NCBI RefSeq assembly: GCF_012489685.1
Contig: NC_080044.1
Coordinates: 68,062,732 to 68,126,731, forward strand
Length of the DNA stretch: 64,000 bases
Origin: Lotus japonicus
Taxonomy: Eukaryota; Streptophyta; Magnoliopsida; Fabales; Fabaceae
Direction: 5' to 3'
The notes beneath the pieces were generated by a model, which did no database searches, was not told where the DNA came from, and saw only the letters and a list, made by a program, of their open reading frames with translations. Both the position numbers and the translations under genes were made by a program. Position 1 is the stretch's first letter; each line of letters opens with the position of its first letter. Shown here piece after piece: positions 54,458-64,000 of the stretch.

Positions 54458-57400
54458 ATGCGGGATAGTGACAAGAAGTTAAATAGAGGAGGACCGAAAA
54501 AGTCCGGTCTTCTGAAGGCGCTCAAAAAGTGTCAAGGGAAGAAGCATAAAATGAAATCAAGATCTCGTACTAACAGCGTTGGTACTAATATATCAAGGAA
54601 GAGAGTTACTGACTCCTCCCTCAAGGGGCCGCACAAGGATTCTTCAAATAAGAAATTGGTTAGTAGACAGAAATTACATAAAACTGACAGAAAATCTTCA
54701 CAGAAGTCGTCGTCAAAGCTACAAGGTAAAAAAGTTTCTCTCGGCTCTAGAAAAGAGGGGAAAGATGCTGATGGGGAGGTAAAGCTACAAAAATTAAAGA
54801 GAAGGAGAAAGAAGAAAAGGCAAAAGAATAATGTAGATGTCGATGAAGCTTCGCGCTTGCAGAGGAGAACGAGGTACCTTTTAATCAAAATGAAACTAGA
54901 GCAGAACCTTATTGATGCTTACTCTGGAGAAGGTTGGAAAGGTCAGAGGTATGAGAAACCTTTCCTTTTAGCTTTTCTTATTTAAATGTTTAGTAAATAG
55001 CTTGCATTGATACTTGACAGATATTTAAGATTGTGAGTGACTGGTGTTGTTGAGTATTTCATGAATATGCTTTGTTTAAAATTGGGGATAGAAGGAAATT
55101 GATGAAGTCATCCTTATATTTTCCATGACAAGCTTGGTATGAATACACTACTGTATACATCTTTCCTATCAATAGATCTATATGCCTGTAAACGAAATTG
55201 ATTGGTCTGGTCATCTTTGAATTGCAAATGTTGTGTAATTTCTCCATTGCTACTTGATACAATAAGAATGAGGAAACTCATAAAATATGTGAAGATTTGG
55301 ATAAAATAAAAATCTTAAGTTTTGCAAATGCCCAGCATTCTGAAGCCTACCCATTGCTGAAAAAAGATAACAATTTAAGTAGTGAAGTAGTCGTTGTTCA
55401 TCTAATTCATTCAAATATAATCTAACAATTAGTGGGAAAACTATTTTTTCAAAATGAAATAGGAAAACTACTTTGTGTTTATTGTGGACCTTTTCCTTAC
55501 TGGTATATTGAGAGAGCTTTTCGATATTCTAATTTGTTTTGTCACTTCTTAATATTTTAGTGTATCGTATGATGTATAGTATCCATGCCTCGATATCAAA
55601 ACAACACAAAAAGAAAAAAAGATAAAGATATGACCTCATTTTTACTAACTGTGGATAGAAATGTTTATCGCAGTCGAGAAAAGATTAGGCCAGAAAAGGA
55701 GCTACAAAGAGCTCGAAAGCAGATTTTAAAATATAAACTTGGTATTCGTGATGCTATTCACCAATTGGATTCTCTTAGTTCCTCAAGTAGCATTGAAGAT
55801 TCTGTCATTGATCCAGACCATGAACATGTAAGCAAGTATCAGTACTGTGAATACTTCACTGTGTTAAATATTTCTGCATTCTTTCCAATTAAAGACTTGC
55901 AAGCATGCTCCTCATCTTATTTTGTTTTTATGGAGTGTGACTAAGCTCGTTTTAGAAACTAGATTGATTTTTCAATTTTTCTACGTGCCTAGATATTATG
56001 TGCAAAGTGCAAGTTGCGTGAAGATCTTCCGGATAATGGTATTATACTGTGTGATGGGACATGTAATCGTGCCTTTCACCAAAAATGTCACGATCCTCCT
56101 TTAGACAGTGAAGATAGTGAGTTCCAGAATATGTTTATCAACTTTTTTCTGTAATTTGTGTGTGCTAACTTTATTAAATCAATGAATTGTTTGATTTTAT
56201 TGTAGTTCCTGAAGGAGACCAGGGCTGGCTTTGTAAATTTTGTGCATGTAAGATGGAAATTCTTGGTGCAATGAATGCCCATCTTGGAACTCGCTTCTCC
56301 TTGCACAGTGATTGGCAGGTATTTTACCCTAATAATCTCTTATACTGTCTATTTTTCAGTTTTCATCTCTCTCTCTAAATCAACCATTTTGAGTTTATAA
56401 AATACAAGTTCCTGTATAATAAAGCATATATGTGTAAGTGTGACCCATTGATATTTTTCAGTCATTATTCTATAAACCATACCCCTCACCTCAAAAACCC
56501 ATATCCATATATTCATATTGATTTGACTAATAAGGCCTTTTTGTGTAAATTAAGGATGTGTTCAAAGAAGAGGCTTCTCTGCCTGATGGTGATGTTGCGT
56601 CACTGAATCCTGAAGCAGAATGGCCATCAGATGATTCTGAAGATGATGATTATAATCCAGAGAGGGCAGAAGACAGCCGCAATATCAACACAGAAGAAAG
56701 TGATCATAATGCATCTGATGATTCAAGCAGTTCCACCAGTCTGTGTTCTTCTGACAGTGAATGTTCTCCACTAGATGATGGTGTTAACCATGAACACTTT
56801 TCTGTCAATAGTAGCGTAGATTCTGATGAGTCTGACGAGAAGGAATGTGGTCGTAGGCAGCGAAAAGCTGTTGACTACAAGAAACTTTATGACGTAAGTA
56901 TATAGAAGTTGTCATTCAGAGAAGAATTAGTCTTAAGCCCTTCCTTTTATCAATCCTTTTGTAGGCACACAAGTGTTGCTTATTCTCATAGAATTTGGTG
57001 TCTTGATTTAAAAGTGAATTGCCAATTAGATGTCTTTCTTATCCTTGGTTGTGATGATTTAGATGGTTTATCATTTTGCATGGAAATGCTAGTAAAAGAT
57101 ATAAAGTTTCATATTTTTTTAATCCAAATTTGAAGGATAAATTAGATCATGAACATGTATTCATCTTTTCAGGAAATGTTTGGGAAGGATGCTCTTGCAT
57201 GTGAACAAGTGAGTGAAGATGAAGACTGGGGTCCAGGTAAAAGAAAGCGCAGAGAAAAGGAGTGTGATGCTGTTGATACTCTCATGACTTTACACGAAAG
57301 TGAGAATAAAAATCCCAATAATGGGCACAACAGTAAGACCAGAGGGGGTTCTTTGGGCGTAAATATAAGAAGACCTAATTTTAGGATTCCCCATAATGCG

Positions 57401-58774
57401 GTTGAGGTATTGCTCGAAAAACTTGTGACCTTTATTACCACTTCTGAAACTTCCAGTTGAGACTTGAGAACAAATATATAAAAAAGTCATGTATGTCCTA
57501 ATATGCATCTTTCATTTTCTTGCAAAATGAGCCAGAGGCTTCGCCAAGTTTTTGCAGAGAATGAACTTCCTCCAAGATCTATAAGGGAAAGTCTTTCAAA
57601 AGAGTTGGGACTTGAGATTCAGAAGGTTATGACTTCCTATCTCCAAATCTTCTTGATCTGGATTTAACTATGAAGTTGCTTTTGGTTCAGTCACATTCTT
57701 CTTCTTTTTTTCATGTTTAGCTACTCTACCAGTTCAATCTCCAAATTTTAATCACTAACTCATGTTAGAAAATGCAGGTCAGCAAATGGTTCAAAAATGC
57801 ACGTTACACAGCGCTTAAAACCAGAAAGGTAAGCTATGCTGCAATATTCTGCCCTCTCTCTCTCTCTCATGTCACTTTTATGTTAGTAATGTTTGTCTTC
57901 CAATCTCTTCTTTCAATCTTTGATTCTTATTTTTATCCACAATTCAGCCATGTATGTAACTGCTTGTCATATGTTTGCCATGATTGTAAAAGTTATCCTA
58001 TCATAGGACATCTTTTTGAGCCATACATTTAGAAATTTTCTTGTTCTTGAATTTGCAAGAAAAACTAATTTGAATGGATTTTCTTCAGCTGCAAGCAGGT
58101 TCAGATCAGCTTCAAAATATCACTTCTAAGAGCTCTAGATTACTAAACCAGGAGAAAGCTGATCCTTTGGAATCAAAGACCTCACTTACTATCACCCATT
58201 CGCCGAAGAATGTTAAAAATGCCACTGATGGAAAGAAAATACAGCCATCTAGCAGTCCTCTCCAGGGAACACAACGAAAATTATCTTCAACTCAGCCAAG
58301 AGAAAATGGCAACAAGGTGCTTCTCTACTAATTTCATATTATGTATGCATTTTGTGCTTGAGAATGAGAAATAATACTTATATCTGATAGCATAGCTCAC
58401 AAGGAATGGAGGATTGTTCTTGTAGTTTTATCAATAATTGTATTTCACTATTTCGTATTGGGAAGGACCTTCATTAGCAAGTTTTTAATTTTTTGTGTTG
58501 TTTTCAGGACTTCATGGAGGACAGTGATGATGTGAGCTTGAAGAACTTGTTGAAAAAAAGAAAGAGGAAAGTAAATTTTACATCTGAAGGAGACTATCAG
58601 GCTGCAGAGAAAGAATTTGAGAGACTAAGCAGATTGAAGATTAAACTAGATAGTATGAAGCAAAAACTAACTGGAATTCAAAAACAGAGAGTAAAAGATT
58701 CAGTTGAACCACATTCGAATGAACCATCTATTATATATGTACCCATAGCTGTGTTAAGGGAGAAGGTTGAATAA
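54458..58774 (+). CDS. HAT3.1: PHD-finger homeodomain protein, HAT3.1 type
   Basis: Ten coding exons: 54458..54948, 55674..55827, 55993..56116, 56206..56318, 56555..56893, 57173..57406, 57536..57625, 57778..57828, 58089..58316 and 58508..58774, 2091 bp, 696 aa, near the roughly 720 aa of Arabidopsis HAT3.1. The N terminus is very Lys/Arg-rich with nuclear-localisation-like runs ([14 protein letters not shown]). A C4HC3 PHD finger spans 216-271 with Cys218, 221, 235, 239, His244, Cys247, 266 and 269. A long acidic Ser/Asp/Glu region follows, encoded by 56555-56893. The homeodomain ends with the recognition-helix signature WFKNAR at 519-524. The family acts in the nucleus, probably reading modified histone and binding DNA. 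A leader intron lies upstream. Confidence 0.94.
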
Positions 58775-59736
58775 TACATTTTTTTTTGTAAAATATATGC
58801 AGAGCAAAGGTAAAATAGTATTTGTTTTTACTCTCATATCCCTGTCTCACCTAATTGCTGAGGAAAATTAAAAAAATACTGTTTGATACTATTATTTTGA
58901 TAAAAACTTTAAATATGATAAAATAATATTCCTTTTGTTTCCCAAACAGCAGTTTTAAGACTATTTTGTTTGTAGCAAAAATAAGTTATTCTATTATTGG
59001 TTATAAGTTGCTAAAAAATATTATTTGTTAAAGGCATTCACTAACATGCCAATCCCAAAGAAAACAAAGATATAACATGTTTGCTTCAGGATAACGAATC
59101 TCATAATTGTGTAAATTGGGCAAAACCTACATCGTGTAGCTTCCATTTGGATAAGGATCTGAATCGCACCAGAATTCGTTTTCAAACACTAATATAGCAA
59201 ATTTGTAAGTGCATGTTTATTTATCCTTTTACATCAACGCATACGTGATTTCACAAATCTCATAACACAAATATGAATCACGACTTCTTTGTAGCATAAA
59301 GTTAAACATGAATTTTTATTGAGTTTAACTAAAGTTTGGCACCAAATTTTACAAAATCCGTTATACAACACAACAGAGATTCTCACTCTATCTTCACCAA
59401 ATATTTCTAAATTGAAACGCTTCAATTCCTTTGGGCAATTAATTTGAATTGTTAATACAATATTCAACTAATACATTTGATTCAACTTCTTAAACACATT
59501 CTAATCATACAAAAGTTGATTTTCCAACAGAGTATGAGCTTCTTCCCACACATTAGCAACTGTCACTAAACACAAGACAACCAAAAATCAACATAAAACC
59601 ACAAAATTAGTATGTGCTTGGATACTACTCGAGTTAATATGAATACACATTTGTCTCAATAACAAGAGTTCCTTCACTTTTTGCCTCGAAGTGAGAGCTA
59701 AGTTAATGCTCAACCTAGAAATATACATGTTCAACT
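58775..59736. other. Convergent 3' region between the HAT3.1-type and TAD2 genes
   Basis: The two genes converge here, so both 3' UTRs lie in this interval. AT-rich with no further feature supported. Bases 59600-59735 resemble the TTGGATACTAG-type repeat of TBC intron 4. Confidence 0.5.
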
Positions 59737-62581
59737 TCATGCCTGACGTGCTAGAGGTCGATGGGGCTTTGGAGCTGCAAAGAAGTTAAAAAACATAAGA
59801 TTGGAATTAAAGAAAAAATATATATACTCAAAGCTCTGAGCTATATGCATCCTAATTTTGTAGCAGTATTATTGCAATGGCCTATATGGACCACACCACA
59901 CCAACATAACAAACAATATCTAAAGAGGAGTGCTACCAACACACTCTTTCAAAGATACACTTGAACAAACCTATTGTGATTGGTTTAGTTTTTATAAAAT
60001 CAACACATTTTTTGTTTATTTTTTACAAAATCAACACATTTTTTATAAAGCTCTGAAGGTTTCTGCCTGCTTGTAGGAATAGTTAAAAGTAACTTACCAT
60101 TGGGATTTCCTTGCTCATAGAATGTTCGCAGGAGATGAACAGCTTCTGATGCCATTATACCTCCAACACATTTGAAACCCCTTCCAGATGGAACTTCACT
60201 GTTAATTAGAAGAAAATAGTGAACAAAAGAACGTGAGATGTAGCAAATTTGTACAAAACAGCTAGTGAAAAAATAATAATAGTAGTGAATAACTTGCACA
60301 CAATAAAAGATAAACAAATAAGTAAAAGAAAAGATATAAAGAAGGTTTGTCTAAGTGTTAAGAGACGTACTTATTGAGTGACCTATTGTTACTTAAATGC
60401 AACGATAGTATTGATCCACAACCTCCAAATTTATCATTTGAACAGCCATAAAATACTTCCTTTATACCTGAGATAACACACAAAAATTGAATTAGAAAGG
60501 TCAACATGAAGACTGTGAATGTAATAGATTGAACAGTTGGTAGACTAGATGGAGCATGCCTAAAATTGATAAAGCAGATGCGCACATTATGCATGGTTCA
60601 CAGGTAACATAAAGACTGCACTTTGAGAACTTTTCAGCAACTTCAGACCTTGAAAGTCCATTTTTCTGCCACTGCTCTAGAAGCACATCTATAGCTTCCA
60701 TTTCTGCATGCCTGGTAGCCTGTAAAAAATGATTTAGTAATAATAACAGAAATTCATGGATGATGAAAAAAATTAACAATAATGATGAAAAGTCCAACAA
60801 AAAAAAACATGATTAGAGGATTCGATAAAGCTTTAAAGAAACATGTAACAATCATTCTGTATACAAAATAAAGAATGAAAATTTCTTATTTACATTGACA
60901 TATTTGATATTAGAAAACTTTATTAGAATAGTCAAATCCTTTTTTCTCTATGACGAATAATGGAACACAAAGCCAATATCATAAAGGATAGTACTTAACT
61001 ATGAACCTAATGGTTGATTAAAAAGGATTGGGGAAAACAAATATTAACAAGTTGTGTGACGACAAAATGTATATAAATATTAACAAGTTGTGTGAGTGAT
61101 CACTCACTTGTAAATGCCATCCAAATTAAACTTAATATCAACGAAGCAATTTAAGTTAATGTTTTCACCTTTTCCAACTTTCCACATTTTCTATCTATTT
61201 TCTGTCACTTCAAGAGTGCATAGAATGTTCAAAAAAATGTTTTATGGTTTTTAAGGTCAGAATATAACTAAATCAGTTTTCACTATACGGTTTTAAATCA
61301 TAGAACTCATATCTAATTATTATAAATATTGTGCCACAAACTTTCAATCATATAAATCAATATTTGAGTTCAATTGATAAGAAATTTAGCCTATGATGTA
61401 CATACTGTAGAGATGTATGAGTCAAGCTTCATATTTATGTTGCTACCATGATATTGTAACAAAGGTTGAACAGCTAAATATGAAACTAAGTATAGAAGAT
61501 AACTAAATGAAAACAGAAAAGAGCTCATGGATCATATTACATTTCGTGTCTCAGTAGTTCGATTCCTGCCTGAGGCTATAACCTTCCCATCCTCAGCAAT
61601 TACACAGCTGGCAACAGATATTACAGTTTGCATAAATATAGTCAGTAAGAGCAATAATCCTCCACTTAAATGATAAGCAAAAAGTTCTTGCAATCTTATT
61701 CATTGCAGTATAACATCAAGATGACACATAAACGAAGATTCATTTCAACCAGTTTGACAGTAAACAAATAGCAAGTAAATCTACCTAGAATTAAAGGTAA
61801 ATGATTAACATGTGCCCATGGTAAAGCATGTTATAGGACAAATCAAAATCAGCCATAATTATTAGCTAAATTAATCTCTGACTATGCATGCAAGTCCAGT
61901 CTCTAGTGTCGTCATCTCAATTCTTTCCACAGCAAATGGATTAAAACATGGAGCACTAACATCCAAACACTGAAATTCATTTTGATCCATGGAATGACAT
62001 TGAAATTGAATTCAAATGAATTTTGCAAGGCAGATAACTGACTTTTTTTGTTTAAACAGTACCTAAAATTTTAAATAGGAGTTTTGTCATAAGTCCCGAA
62101 TCTAATTAACAGTTTTACATCTTTTTATGACATCCTTTGATAAAAACCCTCTTTATCATTAAATCAGCCATTTGATCCCTAAATATTTTCTGATTTCAAC
62201 AACCATTGAATAGCACGTCTAACTACCGTCGAAACAATGATGAATGTGGATGCCAGTCAATACAGTCACTCACCTAAAACTTTGTAATCCTATTAACAAC
62301 TTGAATCATTCACAAGTCATGCTTCCAATAGTATCAAAAATGTATGAAATTGTGAAGGTAACTTACCCAACAGGCACTTCAAGGGCATCCATAGCTAACT
62401 TTGCCTGTCACATAAGAGCAAAAAGATGAAAACAAAAGGTGTTTAAGTTTAAAGAGAAAACAATCAACAATCCAACCAGATGGAGAAATGAGTGGTTCAT
62501 ATAAACTATAAAGAGGGTGTTGGAATGATTTACCTGGTGTACTGCAAGTTCCATGAATGCAAGTGTCTCTGGAGAGGTCAT
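59737..62581 (-). CDS. TAD2: tRNA-specific adenosine-34 deaminase catalytic subunit TAD2
   Basis: Seven exons on the complement: 62534..62581, 62367..62404, 61541..61607, 60560..60719, 60371..60467, 60098..60198 and 59737..59774, 549 bp, 182 aa. With TAD3 it converts A34 to inosine in tRNA anticodons, an essential step. The cytidine-deaminase-fold zinc site is complete: His55 and Glu57 (RHAEMEA), Cys94 and Cys97 (EPCIMC). Other family marks are [37 protein letters not shown] and the C-terminal [12 protein letters not shown]. The short N-terminal exon begins [13 protein letters not shown]. The fourth intron has a GC donor: exon end TTTTAG, then GCATGC, with acceptor ATCTCAG; no GT nearby keeps the frame. 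Confidence 0.95.
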
Positions 62582-62749
62582 ATTGAGCTAAGCTGATTGA
62601 GTAGGAATGCTCTGAGTGAGAGAACAAGGGTTTGAGATAAGAAGGTAAAATCTCTGTAACCAATGTGACCAAGTCCAAGAGGATAATGGATTATTAGGAT
62701 GCAAAATCTCTGTAATCTGTATAAAAAATACTACTACAAGTTAAACATA

Positions 62750-62975
62750 TCAAGGACTATCCAATAAACTCAAAGAGCTATTTCATCAAACACGTAATAT
62801 GCACCTGCGAGAGATCGCCCTCGACACAGGCACAGCGACGGTGACTCAGTGAAGTCTGCCAAGGCTGCGTTCTACGGCGATGTGCAAAATCCGGCGAGCG
62901 AGGCCGGCGCTGGTGGTGGCGAAGAAGACGGGGAAACGGCGCCGATGGTGGCGAGCAACTGATCAACGATGATCG
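62750..62975 (-). promoter_or_regulatory. GC-rich 5' leader of TAD2 (probable noncoding first exon)
   Basis: This block is much richer in GC than its flanks and lies about 225-390 bases upstream of the TAD2 start on the same strand. On the minus strand it ends ATCTCTCGCAG before GTGCAT, a usable splice donor, so a noncoding leader exon is likely. The frames are open but low-complexity (Pro/Ser), with no recognised domain. Confidence 0.45.
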
Positions 62976-63073
62976 TTAAATCTTTATTAGTACAGTATTG
63001 CCAAACTAAAGGACGTGTCATATGCGAACTTAGGTTAGATTTTAATAAATTAATATTTTTTATAAAAAAATGA

Positions 63074-63462
63074 ATTTTTTTTTTATACATCGGAAATTAA
63101 CAAGACAGAAAAAACTAACTAATCCAGAGAGAGTCCCTCAGAAGAAGAACTTCAAGCTCTGGAGATTGGACCTCAATCAAAGTGCACCCAGCTGTAGAAA
63201 CCACAGCCCCACGCTTAGCCAACCAATCTGCAACATAATTAGCCTCTCGGCCACACCAGGATAGCTCCACGCGCCAAGGCCTAGCCAGAAGGTCACTGAT
63301 TTCACGAAGAACAGAAGCATGCACATGAGTTGATATCCTGGTCGAGACTTGCAGAATGGAAACAGGGTCTTTGCAGTCAGAATCATAGATAATGTGCCGC
63401 ACCCCATGATCCCAAGTTACCGTGAGACCATCGCGAAGAGCCATGGCCTCAGCCAGGAAAGG
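63074..63462 (-). mobile_element. 5'-truncated LINE with RNase H domain
   Basis: On the minus strand the frame reads MALRDGLTVTWDHGV, HIIYDSDCKDPVSIL, LSWCGREANYVADWLAKRGA and ends RDSLWIS, the RNase H-like domain of a plant LINE. It is followed by a tail reading CCGATGTATAAAAAAAAA. The 5' portion with endonuclease and reverse transcriptase is absent. Target duplications could not be identified. Confidence 0.8.
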
Positions 63463-63746
63463 GTTTGATAAACTTATTCAAAATATAAAAATATAATTTG
63501 TATCTTAAAATTTTATAAATAATATTGAATGTGAACAAAATAATATTTTATGATAAACTAGTGCTAGCAACACATTATTTTGATCACACCCTCACACGCT
63601 ATGTCACTCTCTCTATAATTGGTCCATTTACAAAATAGGCAACTTGTTTCTCTCACGTATTAAAATTAAAATTTGTATTGACTTGATCAATTACATGGAA
63701 GTGTGTTTAATTAGTGTGTTGCTAACATTTCTCTTTAAATAAAAAT

Positions 63747-64000
63747 GACTTAATTACATTTTTGATCTCTAAACTATCGCAATTGTTTAATTTTGGTCTT
63801 TTTGTGGTAAAAGAAGTGATTTTGGTTCCCTAGTTAACCAAATTGTGCAAATTTTGTCCTTATGTCATTTTGGGTTAATCAACAAACAAACATTGCTTGG
63901 ATAGGGCATTGCATATTACGCCACATGGATGCCCCTTCATTAAAAAAATATTAATCACTAATTAACTAAACAAAATCTATTTTACATCTCCATCTTCATT
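63747..64000. mobile_element. Left arm of a probable MULE-type element, cut by window edge
   Basis: GACTTAATTACATTTTTGAT and the following CTCTAAACTATCGCAATTG, TTTTGGTCTTTTTG, TTGGTTCCCTAGTTAACC and GCCACATGGATG resemble the long arms of nonautonomous MULEs such as the one at 12329. The other end lies beyond base 64000. Confidence 0.4.

Noticed and set aside
54532..54888. 118-codon minus-strand frame opposite the first HAT3.1 exon
   Set aside because: It arises from the Lys/Ser-rich coding strand read backwards; the plus strand has the spliced gene with PHD and homeodomain.

Overview
The window is plant nuclear DNA. It is AT-rich, its genes have short exons joined by GT-AG introns (two use GC donors), and the protein families are plant ones. 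Protein resemblance and the repeat types (a TRIM with an initiator-Met-tRNA primer site, many small MITEs, Helitrons ending in a CCCGTGC/GCACGGG hairpin plus CTAG) suggest a eudicot, most likely a papilionoid legume. The species is an inference from memory, not shown by the sequence.

Six housekeeping-type genes and one gene cut by the window edge can be rebuilt exon by exon. They are: the 5' part of an ORP4-type oxysterol-binding-protein-related gene (minus, about 429-1321, continuing off the left edge); a complete subtilase of the SBT2.5 type (minus, 19864-24924, 10 exons, 823 aa); an intronless PLS/E-type PPR protein (plus, 36523-38157, 544 aa); a TBC/Rab-GAP protein (plus, 39188-44204, 5 exons, 830 aa); an ANTH-domain clathrin assembly protein (minus, 46538-51523, 15 exons, 574 aa); a PHD-finger/homeodomain protein of the HAT3.1 type (plus, 54458-58774, 10 coding exons, 696 aa); and the tRNA adenosine-34 deaminase subunit TAD2 (minus, 59737-62581, 7 exons, 182 aa). 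Every complete multi-exon model sums to a multiple of three with no internal stop, which is the main support for the boundaries. The genes are unrelated in function and show no sign of a cluster or pathway.

The rest is mostly mobile DNA. About 1.4-10.9 kb is a nested stack of nonautonomous Helitrons. At 12.3-13.9 kb is a Mutator-like element with a perfect 9-bp target duplication carrying a decayed piece of an AP-1 clathrin-adaptor mu-subunit gene. At 31.6-35.4 kb is a CACTA element with a TTA duplication carrying a decayed cullin-4-like fragment. There are also hAT-type elements (28.1-28.9 kb exact, 51.8-52.7 kb degenerate), a Stowaway-like MITE, a long-armed palindromic MITE, another complete-looking Helitron (44.8-46.2 kb), a TRIM in an intron, several tRNA-derived SINEs and three 5'-truncated LINE ends. 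No CRISPR array, rRNA or functional tRNA gene was seen.

The most interesting signals are the two independent gene captures by different DNA-transposon classes, the Helitron stack with one unit bounded by inverted Helitron 3' ends, a possible frameshifted small secreted-peptide gene inside that stack, and two GC-AG introns in conserved genes. I found no convincing new multi-gene system.
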